Source: Actinomadura hallensis (GTDB taxonomy: Bacteria; Actinomycetota; Actinomycetes; Streptosporangiales; Streptosporangiaceae). Taken from it: a stretch of 64,000 nt of DNA. Below the pieces are notes generated by a model. That model saw only the letters and a program-made list of their open reading frames with translations. It was not told where the DNA came from and ran no database searches. Positions within the stretch are counted from its first letter, which is position 1, and every line of letters begins with the position of its first letter. Location of the stretch: positions 2,294,001 through 2,358,000 of the forward strand of contig NZ_VFPO01000001.1 of assembly GCF_006716765.1 (NCBI RefSeq), read 5' to 3'. The translations under genes were made by a program, and so were the position numbers. This document shows, in pieces, positions 43,678 to 52,564 of this stretch.

Positions 43678-44850
43678 TCAGGCGGTGCGTTCGGACCACT
43701 GCTTCAGGTCGCGGCGTTCGATCGCGGCGGCCATCAGGTCGGGGAACGCGTCGGGCGTGCAGGCGAAGGCGGGCACGCCCATCGCGGCCAGGGCCGCCGC
43801 GTTCTCCCGGTCGTAGGCGGGGGCGCCCTCGTCCGACAGGGCGAGGAGCGCGATGACCTGCACGCCCGCCGACGTCAGCGACGACACCCGGCGCAGCAGC
43901 TCGTCCCGGATCCCGCCCTCGTACAGGTCGCTGACGAGGACGAGGATCGTGTCGTTGGGCCGCGTCACCAGGCCCTGGCAGTACGCGACGGCCCGGTTGA
44001 TGTCGGTCCCGCCGCCGAGCTGCGTGCCGAACAGCACCTCCACCGGGTCGTGCAGCTGGTCGGTCAGGTCCACGACGCTGGTGTCGAACACCACGAGCGA
44101 CGTCCGCAGCGACCGCATCGACGCCAGCACCGCGCCGAACACGCTCGCGTACACCACCGACGCCGCCATCGAGCCGCTCTGGTCGATCGCGAGGATCACG
44201 TCCCGCTTCACGGCCTGCTGCCGCCGCCCGAACCCGATGAGCCGCTCCGGGACGAGCGTCCCGTGCTCGGGCAGGTAGTGGCGCAGGTTCGCGCGGATCG
44301 TGCGCTCCCAGTCGACGTCGGCGAGCCGCCTCGGCCGCAGCACCCGCGCCGACCGGTCGAGCGCCCCGCCGACCGCGGAGCGCGTCCGCTGGGCGAGCCG
44401 CCGCTCCAGCTCCCCGACGACCTTGCGCACCACGGCCCGCGCGGACTCCCGGGCCCGGTCGGGCATCACCCGGTTCAGCGACAGCAGCGTCCCGACGAGG
44501 TGGACGTCCGGTTCGACGGCGTCCAGCATCTCCGGCTCCAGCAGCATCCGGGTGAGGTCGAGCCGCTCGATCGCGTCCTTCTGCATGACCTGCACGACGC
44601 TCGACGGGAAGTACTCGCGGATGTCCCCGAGCCACCGCGCCACCGAGGGCGCCGAGTCGCCGAGGCCCGCGCCGCGCCGCCGCGACCGCCCCTCCTCGCC
44701 GGCGGCCCCGTAGAGCTTCTCCAGCGCCCCGTCCATCCGCGCGTCGTCGCCGGCGAGGGTCACGCCGGTCCCGTCGGCGCGCCCGCCGCCGAGCACGAGC
44801 CGCCACCGCCGCAGCCGGTCGTCCTCCGGGGTCGCCGTCCCGTCGCTCAC
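43678..44850 (-). CDS. VWA-domain protein of the MoxR/SWIM cluster
   Basis: 390 residues. The C-terminal 200 residues are a von Willebrand A domain with the MIDAS motif DQSGSM, a Thr in GGGTDINRA and Asp in LVSDLYEGG, so metal binding is likely intact. The N-terminal half is helical (SVARWLGDIREYFPSSVVQVMQKDAIERL). VWA partners of MoxR ATPases are thought to act with them as chaperones for metal insertion or complex assembly. It is the last gene of a five-gene operon and overlaps the preceding one by GTGA. Confidence 0.88.
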   Translation of the reverse strand: MSDGTATPEDDRLRRWRLVLGGGRADGTGVTLAGDDARMDGALEKLYGAAGEEGRSRRRGAGLGDSAPSVARWLGDIREYFPSSVVQVMQKDAIERLDLTRMLLEPEMLDAVEPDVHLVGTLLSLNRVMPDRARESARAVVRKVVGELERRLAQRTRSAVGGALDRSARVLRPRRLADVDWERTIRANLRHYLPEHGTLVPERLIGFGRRQQAVKRDVILAIDQSGSMAASVVYASVFGAVLASMRSLRTSLVVFDTSVVDLTDQLHDPVEVLFGTQLGGGTDINRAVAYCQGLVTRPNDTILVLVSDLYEGGIRDELLRRVSSLTSAGVQVIALLALSDEGAPAYDRENAAALAAMGVPAFACTPDAFPDLMAAAIERRDLKQWSERTA

Positions 44851-47225
44851 GAAGATCCCTCCCAGCCGAGGATGTGCAGGGTCGTTGCGGTCGCGGCCGC
44901 CGCGCGGGCCGCGTCGACGTCCTCGCCGCCGGGGCGGGACGGCGCGGCCGCCCGGCCGAGGCCGCGCAGCCGCTCCCCGATGGCGCGGCGCTCGGCGTCG
45001 GCGTAGGAGCCGAAGGTGCGGCGCAGCAGGGGGAGCACGTCGGTGAACGAGTCGCCCGGCAGCCCGGCGATCCACCCGTCCACGAGGCGCAGCAGCGCCT
45101 CGTCGTGCATGAGGATCAGCGCGCCGCCCGACAGGAACCCCTCGACCCAGGCGGCGGCGCGGGCGGGCGGGACGCCGGCGGACACGGCCCGCGCCATCCG
45201 GTCGGGGACGTCGCGCAGCCGGCCCGCGTCGAGCAGCAGCCGGGTGATCCGCCCCTCGATCAGGCCGTGCAGCGACTCCGGCCGGGCGACGAGACCCTCC
45301 AGCGTGCGGCGCCACCGCTCGACGTGGCCCTCGTCCGCCAGCAGGGACAGGGCGGCGTGCACGGCGTCGACATGGCCGAGGAACTCGCGGGCGGCGTCGT
45401 CGTCCAGCCCGGTGATCGCCGGTGGCAGCCCGACGCAGATCCGCACGACGAGGCCGTCCACGACCGTGCGGAGCCGGCCGGTGGACGTGCCGCGCACGTC
45501 CCCGTACCGCAGCGCGCGGACGAGTGCGGGCATCGCGGACATCAGGTGCGCGACGTCGGTGTCGACCGCGGCCCGGTCGGCGAGGGCGCGCATCACGGTG
45601 GGCAGCGCGTCGCCGAGGTCGGCGAGCAGGCAGCGCTCCGCCACCGACGTGAGGTCGGCGAGCGCGGCGGCGCCGGCGGCCAGGGCCTCCGCGCGGGCCG
45701 TGGCCGCGCCGCGGACGGTGGTGCCCCACGCGCTCGCCTCGATCAGCTCGACGTCGAACTCGGGCCGCCACGCCAGCGTCCACGTCTCGCGGAACGTGCC
45801 CCGGGAGCGGCCCGCCTCGGCCGGGACGCCCCAGTCGACGTCCAGCAGGCGGAGGCGGTGCAGCAGGCGGCTCCGCTCGAGGTCGGTGGGCTTGCGCAGG
45901 TCGAGGTCCTGCTCCCGGGGGGACGCGGACGGCCTGAGCCGGAGCCGCCGCTGCTGCGCCTGCAGGTCGCGCTGGAGCGGCACCATCGGCGTGCGGTTCG
46001 GGACGGCGCCGAGCCGCTCGCCGACGACCATGCGCCGCTCGATCAGCTCCACCGGCAGGTCGGCGCCCTCGCACAGCACCGCCCTGGTCGCCTCGGTGAC
46101 CTCGTCCAGCCCGGCGAGCGGGCGGCCCCGCAGCGCCGCGAGCGCCTCGGCGAGCCGCACCGCCTCGATCACGTGCGCGGAGGAGACGTGCAGGTCCTCC
46201 TCGCGCAGGACGCGGGCGGCGGCGGTCAGCCACCGCTCGACCGGGCGGTCCGGGACGGTGAACAGGTGGTGGTACCAGCCGGGGGACCGGACGCCCGCGC
46301 CGTAGCCGGAGCTCCCGGTGAGCCGCCCGTGCGTCCACGGCACCCACGTCATCGCGACCTTCGTCCGCGGCAGCCCGCGCAGCGTGCGGTCGTCGTGCGC
46401 CGCCGGGACCTTCGCCTTCAGGGCGGGGACGTGCCACGCGCCGCACACCACGGCGACCCGGTCGTGGCCCTCCTTCAGCGTGCGGCGCAGCGTCCGCCGC
46501 ATGTGGGCCTCGCGCTGCTCCTCCCGCCGCAGGTGGCCGGGCGGCAGGCCGGCGGTCGCGGCGCCCTCCGGCAGCTCCGCCAGCCGGGCGCGCAGCTCGG
46601 CCATGGCCTCCGCGATGGCGGGAAACGGCGACGGCCCGCCGCCGCGGTGCTCGACGACGTCGTCCCACCACCGCTCCGCGTCGTCGTACCCGGCGGCCCT
46701 GGCCAGCCACCCCAGCGGATCGAGCCGGATGCCCTCCGCGGGATCGGGCGCCGATCCGTCCTCACCGGGGCCCTCGTCCTCGGCGGCCTCGCCTTCGGAG
46801 CCGCCCTCCTCCGAGCCCCCGCCTTCGGAGTTCTCGCCTTCGGAGTTCTCGGCTTCGGTTCCGGCGGGCGGGGCCAGCTGGTGGGCGGCCGGGAGGTCGC
46901 AGAAGCGGACCGGGACCCCGGCGCCGAGGGCGTACCGGATCGCCTGCCATTCGGGGCTGAACTCGGCGAAGGGCCAGAACGCGGCCCTGCGGTCGCCGCG
47001 GTCCCCGCCCGCCGCACCGGAGGCGGAGGCCGGGGCGGGGGAGTACGCCAGCAGCGCGACCGGCGGCGCCATCCCCGGCTCGCCGGCCAGCTCCACGATC
47101 GGGTCGGCCTCCGGCGGGCCCTCGATCAGCACCGCGTCCGGCTTGAACTCCTCCAGGGCGCCGCGCAGCGCCCGCGCCGAGCCGGGCCCGTGGTGGCGGA
47201 TCCCGTAGACCTCGACGTGGCTCAA
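44847..47225 (-). CDS. DUF5682-family protein
   Basis: 792 residues from a TTG that overlaps the previous stop, with GGGAGG just upstream. The N-terminus (VEVYGIRHHGPGSARALRGALEEFKPDAVLIEGPPEAD) and AVVCGAWHVPALKAKV are typical of DUF5682. The pairing of an HH motif, an EGP motif and a later GAWH recalls the TraB/TIKI/ChaN-like putative metallohydrolases; this is inference. An acidic low-complexity insert (about 135-175, Glu/Gly/Ser-rich) interrupts the domain. The C-terminal half is helical repeats. Found with MoxR, VWA and SWIM genes in many bacteria. Confidence 0.8.
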   Translation of the reverse strand: MSHVEVYGIRHHGPGSARALRGALEEFKPDAVLIEGPPEADPIVELAGEPGMAPPVALLAYSPAPASASGAAGGDRGDRRAAFWPFAEFSPEWQAIRYALGAGVPVRFCDLPAAHQLAPPAGTEAENSEGENSEGGGSEEGGSEGEAAEDEGPGEDGSAPDPAEGIRLDPLGWLARAAGYDDAERWWDDVVEHRGGGPSPFPAIAEAMAELRARLAELPEGAATAGLPPGHLRREEQREAHMRRTLRRTLKEGHDRVAVVCGAWHVPALKAKVPAAHDDRTLRGLPRTKVAMTWVPWTHGRLTGSSGYGAGVRSPGWYHHLFTVPDRPVERWLTAAARVLREEDLHVSSAHVIEAVRLAEALAALRGRPLAGLDEVTEATRAVLCEGADLPVELIERRMVVGERLGAVPNRTPMVPLQRDLQAQQRRLRLRPSASPREQDLDLRKPTDLERSRLLHRLRLLDVDWGVPAEAGRSRGTFRETWTLAWRPEFDVELIEASAWGTTVRGAATARAEALAAGAAALADLTSVAERCLLADLGDALPTVMRALADRAAVDTDVAHLMSAMPALVRALRYGDVRGTSTGRLRTVVDGLVVRICVGLPPAITGLDDDAAREFLGHVDAVHAALSLLADEGHVERWRRTLEGLVARPESLHGLIEGRITRLLLDAGRLRDVPDRMARAVSAGVPPARAAAWVEGFLSGGALILMHDEALLRLVDGWIAGLPGDSFTDVLPLLRRTFGSYADAERRAIGERLRGLGRAAAPSRPGGEDVDAARAAAATATTLHILGWEGSS

Positions 47226-48307
47226 GAGACCTCCCGGCAGGCCCGGTAGAAGTCGCTCCACTCCGGCCGCTCGCGGACGACGGCCTCCAGGTACTCCTGC
47301 CACACGACCCGGTCGGACACGGGGTCCTGCACGACGGCGCCGACGATCCCGCCCGCCACGTCGGCGGCGCGCAGCACCCCGTCGCCGAAGTGCGCGGCCA
47401 GCGCCAGCCCGTTGGTGATCACCGAGATGGCCTCGGCGGTGCTGAGCGTCCCGCTGGGCGACTTGAGCTTGGTCCGCCCGTCGCTCGTCACCCCCGACCG
47501 CAGCTCGCGGAACACGGTGACGACGCGGCGGATCTCCTCCAGCCCCGCCGGGGACTCGGGAAGCTCCAGCCCCGCGCCGATCTGGTCGACCCGGCGCGCC
47601 ACGATGCCGACCTCCTCCTCGGCCGTCTCCGGGAGCGGCAGCACGACGGTGTTGAACCGCCGCCGCAGCGCGCTCGACAGCTCGTTCACGCCCCGGTCGC
47701 GGTCGTTGGCGGTCGCGATGACCGTGAACCCCTTGCGCGCCTGGACCTCGGTGTTCAGCTCGGGAACCGGCAGCGTCTTCTCCGACAGGACGGTGATCAG
47801 CGTGTCCTGCACGTCGGACGGCATCCGGGTCAGCTCCTCGATGCGGGCGACCGCGCCGCGCCGCATCGCCCGCATCACCGGGCTCTCCACCAGCGCCTTC
47901 TCCGACGGGCCCTCGGCGAGCAGCCGCGCGTAGTTCCACCCGTAGCGGATCGCCTCCTCCGCGGTGCCCGCCGTCCCCTGCACGAGCAGGGTGGAGTCGC
48001 CGCTGACGGCGGCCGCGAGATGCTCCGACACCCACGTCTTCGCCGTCCCCGGCACGCCGAGCAGCAGCAGCGCCCGGTCGGTCGCCAGGGTCGCGACCGC
48101 GACCTCCATCAGCCGCCGCGGCCCCACGTACTTCGGCGTGATCACCGTGCCGTCGGGCAGCTCCCCGCCGAGCAGGTACGTCGTGACGGCCTGCGGCGAC
48201 AGCCGCCAGCCGGGCGGGCGGGGCCGGTCGTCGTGCTCGGCCAGCCGTGCCAGCTCCCCGGCGTACTCCTGCTCGGCGTGCGGCCGCAGCACGGATGTCT
48301 CGGTCAC
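47222..48307 (-). CDS. MoxR-type AAA+ ATPase of the SWIM/VWA cluster
   Basis: 361 residues. Walker A is GVPGTAKT, Walker B is ARIEELTR with a degenerate acidic pair, sensor 1 is VIATANDRDRG, and the arginine-finger region is SSALRRRFN. The N-terminal extension has WRLSPQAVTTYLLGG. The start GTG overlaps the preceding stop; AGGAG lies 9 bases upstream. It would power the remodelling done with the VWA and DUF5682 partners. The sequence is clearly different from the other MoxR protein at 58.6 kb. Confidence 0.9.
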   Translation of the reverse strand: MTETSVLRPHAEQEYAGELARLAEHDDRPRPPGWRLSPQAVTTYLLGGELPDGTVITPKYVGPRRLMEVAVATLATDRALLLLGVPGTAKTWVSEHLAAAVSGDSTLLVQGTAGTAEEAIRYGWNYARLLAEGPSEKALVESPVMRAMRRGAVARIEELTRMPSDVQDTLITVLSEKTLPVPELNTEVQARKGFTVIATANDRDRGVNELSSALRRRFNTVVLPLPETAEEEVGIVARRVDQIGAGLELPESPAGLEEIRRVVTVFRELRSGVTSDGRTKLKSPSGTLSTAEAISVITNGLALAAHFGDGVLRAADVAGGIVGAVVQDPVSDRVVWQEYLEAVVRERPEWSDFYRACREVS

Positions 48308-49827
48308 GTGGTCAGCTCCTTCAGCATCTCGTCGCGAAAGCGCAGGGTGTCGGTCAGGTCGGTGACGGCCCGCGGCGCCGCGGCGCCCGCCTCGGCGGCG
48401 AGCGCGTCGAGACGGGACGCGGCGGCGGGGTCGAGCCGCTCGCCCGCGAGACGGCACATCTGGTTGATCAGGTGCTCGTCCCGGCGGGTGGGACGCTCGG
48501 CGGCCGCGGCGAGGGTCGCGACCACCGCCGCGGCGAGCTCCCCCGCCCACGGGCCGGGCACCCGTTCGAGGACCCGCAGCAGGTCGGGACGCCCCCCGAC
48601 CCAGCGGATCAGCTCGGCCGCCGCCGCGTCGCGCTCCTCTTCGGGCAGGACGGACAGCAGGTCGGCCGGCGTCTCCGGCTCGTCCGCCATGACGCCGCCC
48701 TTGAGCAGCGCCCGCGCCCACCCGGCGTCCCGCTGGGCCAGCGCGGCGCGCGCCCACCCGATGTGCACGTCGCGCCCGTCGGTCTCCGACACCGGCAGGC
48801 ACACGATCTCCATCGGGGGCAGGCCGAACAGCTCCGTCCAGGTGGAGAGGGGAGTGCGGGCGAGAATCTCGCGGAGCCAACCCGCCCGCGCCCCCACCGG
48901 CCTGCCGTCCCGCGGCGCGAACGACCCGCTCGGGTGGAACGGGATGCCGTCGCGCGCCATGCCCTCGTCGTGGGCGGGCGGGGCGTCGACCTGGATCCAC
49001 GTCTGCTCCCGCCCCCGCACCGTGCGGACCACGGGCGTCAGGCACGCGCGCGCCCGCGCCGCCATCCGCTCCCCGTAGGCGGACCCGGGCAGGCGGGCCA
49101 GCAGGTCGGACGCGATCTGCCGCACGTCCTTCCCGCGGTCGTCCAGGGCGGCCTCGAGAAACTCTTCGTCCGCCGGAGAGAGCCCGTGCTCGAACGTGGA
49201 CAGGAACGCGGCGCGGTCGGGCGCGGGCTCCTTGGACCACGTCTCGCGCAGCAGGTCCCGGGCGCGGTCCGGCTCGGCGCGGCGGAGCGCGGTCAGGTAG
49301 GCGACCCGCCGGTGGCGCGTCCCGGTCTCCCACACCTCGGGGCCGCCGCCGGGGTCGTCGCCCGCGCCGACCAGGTACGCCCAGTCGGTGTTCTGCAGCG
49401 CCAGCCAGACGCCGCGCCGGCCGGCGGCCCGCGCGATCGACGGCCGCAGCGCCCGGTCGGCGCGCCCGCGTTCGAGCAGGTCGGGAAGCAGCTGGGCGGG
49501 CACCCGCAGGCCGTGGGCCGCCGCCGCGTCCAGCCACTCCGGCAGCACCCGGATGTGGTCGCCGCCCAGGATCCGCCGCAGCCGGGCCGCCGCGGGCGCG
49601 GGGACGACCGGGAGGTCCTCCACCGGGGCGAGCGCCACCGGGACCGGCGCCGCCGACGGGACGCGCCCGGCCCTGCGCCGGACGGCCAGCAGCGCCGCCT
49701 GGTCGAGCAGCCGCCCCGCCTTGTCGCCGGAACCGCCGTCGTCCGCGGGCGCCTCGGGCAGGACGGGCGGGTCGCGCCGCTCGGTGCCGAGCAGCGCCGC
49801 GGTGACGTGCTCGCTCCACCCGCTCAC
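48304..49827 (-). CDS. DUF5691-like helical-repeat protein of the MoxR/SWIM cluster
   Basis: 507 residues from a GTG overlapping the previous stop. The product is mainly Ala/Leu/Arg-rich helices (for example ARLRRILGGDHIRVLPEWLDAAAAHGLRVPAQLLPDLLERG), suggestive of HEAT-like repeats. It contains the segments NTDWAYLVG, RVAYLTALRRAEPDRARDLLRETWSKE and a FHPSGSFAPRDG patch. Position and content fit DUF5691, which accompanies SWIM and MoxR genes. Probably a scaffold; no catalytic motif was seen. Confidence 0.7.
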   Translation of the reverse strand: MSGWSEHVTAALLGTERRDPPVLPEAPADDGGSGDKAGRLLDQAALLAVRRRAGRVPSAAPVPVALAPVEDLPVVPAPAAARLRRILGGDHIRVLPEWLDAAAAHGLRVPAQLLPDLLERGRADRALRPSIARAAGRRGVWLALQNTDWAYLVGAGDDPGGGPEVWETGTRHRRVAYLTALRRAEPDRARDLLRETWSKEPAPDRAAFLSTFEHGLSPADEEFLEAALDDRGKDVRQIASDLLARLPGSAYGERMAARARACLTPVVRTVRGREQTWIQVDAPPAHDEGMARDGIPFHPSGSFAPRDGRPVGARAGWLREILARTPLSTWTELFGLPPMEIVCLPVSETDGRDVHIGWARAALAQRDAGWARALLKGGVMADEPETPADLLSVLPEEERDAAAAELIRWVGGRPDLLRVLERVPGPWAGELAAAVVATLAAAAERPTRRDEHLINQMCRLAGERLDPAAASRLDALAAEAGAAAPRAVTDLTDTLRFRDEMLKELTT

Positions 49828-51128
49828 AGGATCACCGTTCCCTCGGTCTCGTGCCAGGCGGCCAGGGGACGCAGCCCCCGCGGGGTCCACTCCCCGGAGA
49901 GCGTGACGGGCCCGCCGCCCGACAGCGCGAGCAGCCGCCAAGGATCGGTCGGTCGCAGCGGCAGGGCGTCTCCCGCGTCGTCGACCGCGTACAGGTCGCC
50001 TTCTTCGCCGCGCGCGAGGCGCGCCCCGTCCAGCGTGGCGGGCCAGCGGTCCAGCCACGGGTCGCGGGCGAGCGCCGCCGCGTGCTCGTCCAGGAACTCC
50101 TTGACGGCCATGCCCGGCGGCGTGCCCGGGACCGGGGCCCCGAACCGCTCGGCGACCAGCGCCCGCAGCGGCTGCGCACCGGGATAGAACGCCAGCTCGG
50201 CGTCGACCTCCGTGCCCACGACCAGCGACGCGTCGAGCGTCGACCCGGGCGTGGCGAACGACAGCACGAGAGCCGCCCGGCCCGACTCCCTGCCGCGCAG
50301 CCACACCCGCCGCGTGGTCAGCAGGTCCTGCGCGGTGTCCCGCGACCCGGTCACGCACCACCGGTCCCTGACGCGCTCCCCGCCGGAGAGGACCTCCTCC
50401 TGCGGGACGGTGAACCCGATGCGGGAGCGGACGGTCGCGCGCAGCCCCTCGCTCAGCTCGCCGCGCCGCCGGTGCGCCCGCACCAGCAGCCGCAGCAGCG
50501 CGTACTCCTCCAGCAGCCGGCCGGGCCAGCCGGGCGTCCGCGGGATCGCGGCGAGGCCCCTGACCTGCCCGGCGAGGCCGCCCGCCTGCGCGTCGACGAG
50601 CCGCCGCGCCGCGTCGTCCCACAGCCGGTAGGGCGCCTGCTCGGCCTGCGCGAGCCCGTGCGCGACCTGGTCGCGGAGCCACCGGTCGAGCTCGGCGAGC
50701 CCGTCGTCGACCCGCCGCTCGCGCCGCTCGGCCGTCTTCGGGTCCCTGCCCCGGCCGTCGCCCTTGCCGCCCGCCGCCCGCCGTGCCGCGCGCTCGGCGC
50801 GCTCGCGCCGCTGCTCCGTCCACTCGGTGACCCACCCGGGACGCGCCCCGGCCTCGACCATGCCGTCCGCCCACAGGAGCAGCAGCCCGAGGACGTGCTT
50901 GCACGGAATCTTCCGGCTCGGGCACGAGCACCGGAACGCCGGCCCGGCCAGGTCGGCGCACGCCCGGTACGCCGACTTCCCGCTGCCCGGGCACTCGCCC
51001 CACACGGCCTCGCCGTCGCACCCCGTCCCCGCCCACTTTGCGGGCCTGGCGACGCCCCCGGCCGCCTTGGCGGCCGCCGCGTCGGGCGCGAGCCCGAGCA
51101 CCTGCTCCCGCCCCCATCGCTCACTCAC
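49824..51128 (-). CDS. SWIM zinc-finger protein, first gene of the MoxR/VWA cluster
   Basis: 434 residues. The SWIM finger CSCPSRKIPCKH (C67, C69, C76, H78; CxCx6CxH) follows an N-terminal segment typical of these proteins (GREQVLGLAPDAAAAKAGG-like). The remainder is a helical region and a beta-rich C-terminal domain. SWIM fingers bind DNA or protein. The GTG start lacks a Shine-Dalgarno sequence; TAGTTT lies 6 bases upstream, so the operon mRNA is probably leaderless. Confidence 0.88.
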   Translation of the reverse strand: MSERWGREQVLGLAPDAAAAKAAGGVARPAKWAGTGCDGEAVWGECPGSGKSAYRACADLAGPAFRCSCPSRKIPCKHVLGLLLLWADGMVEAGARPGWVTEWTEQRRERAERAARRAAGGKGDGRGRDPKTAERRERRVDDGLAELDRWLRDQVAHGLAQAEQAPYRLWDDAARRLVDAQAGGLAGQVRGLAAIPRTPGWPGRLLEEYALLRLLVRAHRRRGELSEGLRATVRSRIGFTVPQEEVLSGGERVRDRWCVTGSRDTAQDLLTTRRVWLRGRESGRAALVLSFATPGSTLDASLVVGTEVDAELAFYPGAQPLRALVAERFGAPVPGTPPGMAVKEFLDEHAAALARDPWLDRWPATLDGARLARGEEGDLYAVDDAGDALPLRPTDPWRLLALSGGGPVTLSGEWTPRGLRPLAAWHETEGTVIL

Positions 51129-51134
51129 ACCCCG

Positions 51135-51140
51135 AAACTA
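51135..51140 (-). promoter_or_regulatory. Candidate -10 box of the SWIM/MoxR/VWA operon
   Basis: TAGTTT on the minus strand ends 6 bases before the GTG start of the SWIM gene. No ribosome-binding site is present. Confidence 0.45.
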
Positions 51141-51194
51141 CCGACCCCCTCCGACATCCCCCGGCCGCTCGCCCGGACAGCCGCAGAACACCGT

Positions 51195-51677
51195 CTACCC
51201 GCCCATAAGTAGGGCGGCGGCCGTCGGGATCATGGCCGCGACCAGCACGGGGAGGGCCCGGTCGACGTCCCTGAACTTGCGGGCGGCGATGATGCTGTTG
51301 ACCCACACCTGGTCGCACAAGGCGCGCGTGAGCCGCTCCTCGTCCGCGAGAAGGCTTGAGCACTCCTCGACGAACGCCGCCACCGCAGTCGTGTAGCCGC
51401 GCGCGATGTCGTCGAAATGCAGTGCCGACGGCTGCGCGGCGTTCCGGGTGCTCGGTCGCAGGGCGTTGAGCGTGAGGCAGGCCGTCACCAGCGTGAGAGT
51501 GAGTCCGATGGCGAGCATCGCCGTCCGCAGTGCTGACACTCGTGCGTCGGGGATGAGGACCAGGATCCAGCCCCCGAGAAGTCCGCTCAGTGACAGCAGG
51601 GCCGCGGCCTTGGCGTCGGCCACCCGAATCCAGCCGTTCACTTCCCCCAGCGCGCGCCATGCGTGGTCCGCGCTCAC
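51195..51677 (-). CDS. Pycsar-type membrane effector (PycTM/DUF5706-like)
   Basis: 160 residues. It has an N-terminal amphipathic region ending ADAKAAALL, two close membrane helices (about 26-43 and 48-71), a cytoplasmic helical segment with ALHFDDIARGY and DQVWVNSIIAARKFRDV, and a C-terminal helix (141-157). ADxKAxxLL, the FxxIA box and QxxxNSxIxxxKF are the marks of DUF5706/PycTM. In Pycsar, such proteins are activated by a cyclic pyrimidine nucleotide and disrupt the membrane of infected cells. GTG 51677 overlaps the upstream stop and has GAGGGA before it; GTG 51698 is an alternative start. It is the last gene of the cyclase operon. Confidence 0.8.
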   Translation of the reverse strand: MSADHAWRALGEVNGWIRVADAKAAALLSLSGLLGGWILVLIPDARVSALRTAMLAIGLTLTLVTACLTLNALRPSTRNAAQPSALHFDDIARGYTTAVAAFVEECSSLLADEERLTRALCDQVWVNSIIAARKFRDVDRALPVLVAAMIPTAAALLMGG

Positions 51678-52564
51678 CGGCGTCCCTCGCCGTTCCACAC
51701 AGCAGGGTCACCGATGTCGAAAGGACCCGTCTCCGGCTCGGCCGGCCGGTCGATGCCCATCAGGTCCATCAGCCGCCGCAGGACGGTGTCGTTGCGGATC
51801 ATCAGCTCGTACGCGTTCAGCTCCCCGTACTCCGCCGTCTGCTCGTTGATCTGCTCGCTCAGCTCCTCGGCCTGCCGGCGCCGGTCGTCGAACATGGCCT
51901 TGACCGTTTCCCCGACACGCTGGGGCGTCTCCGCCAGGGCCGCCGCGTACGGGGTCGTCCAGCGCCCCTGCCCGCTTTCCAGGAACATCTGCCAGAGCTG
52001 CCGCCGCCGGGTGAGGAGAGGGACGAGCCGCTCGGCCAGCGCGTGGTCGTTCTCGGCCGCCAGCCGAAGATCCCAGGCCGCCTGCTGCGCCTTCCGGACC
52101 GTCTCGTCCGGCCTCACCGTCGTGCGAGCCTGGATCGGCCGCACTCGCCCGTCCGGTCCGTCCGCCGTCACATAGTCGAAACGGGTCCGGGAGAACTCGT
52201 CCGTGACGAGTCCGGAGATCGTCTCCTCGGCCTTTGCGGCCTCGTAGGGCGGAAACGCCCTGGACGCGTTGCGGATCGCGCCGACGAGCCGGTCACGCAG
52301 CTCGGGGTGCGCCTCCCTCGCCCGCGTGATCAGCTCTTGCGTGCCGGCGACCCCTGTGGAGCACCAGGTGAACTGAATGTTCACCGAGAAGTCGTAACCG
52401 TCGCCCTCCGCCGGGGTGGAGAAGGAGAAGCCGTCCGGCCAGTGGACGGCGCGTTCGCGCTCCTGCCCGTCGAACAGGAGGCGCCGGAGCCGGGCGGAGA
52501 GTCGCCGGTCCGGCGACGTCTTCTCCAGGGCGCCATGGTCGCAGGCCGTCTTCAAATAGGTCAT
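51674..52564 (-). CDS. Unknown protein of the cyclase operon
   Basis: 296 residues, family not recognised. The N-terminal 130 residues are beta-rich with RAVHWPDGFSFSTPAEGDGYDFSVNIQFTW. The middle has PPYEAAKAEETISGLVTDEF, and the C-terminal half is long charged helices (QQAAWDLRLAAENDHALAERLVPLLTRRRQLWQMFL; RRRQAEELSEQINEQTAEYGE) that may form a coiled coil. No signal peptide, membrane segment or catalytic motif was seen. ATGA overlap upstream and GTGA overlap downstream tie it tightly to the HEAT protein and the membrane effector, so it is probably a working part of the system. Confidence 0.75.
   Translation of the reverse strand: MTYLKTACDHGALEKTSPDRRLSARLRRLLFDGQERERAVHWPDGFSFSTPAEGDGYDFSVNIQFTWCSTGVAGTQELITRAREAHPELRDRLVGAIRNASRAFPPYEAAKAEETISGLVTDEFSRTRFDYVTADGPDGRVRPIQARTTVRPDETVRKAQQAAWDLRLAAENDHALAERLVPLLTRRRQLWQMFLESGQGRWTTPYAAALAETPQRVGETVKAMFDDRRRQAEELSEQINEQTAEYGELNAYELMIRNDTVLRRLMDLMGIDRPAEPETGPFDIGDPAVWNGEGRR

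Noticed and set aside
46740..46870. Repeated Glu/Ser/Gly codons in the DUF5682 gene as a CRISPR-like repeat
   Set aside because: It is an in-frame acidic low-complexity insert; no conserved repeats with unique spacers.
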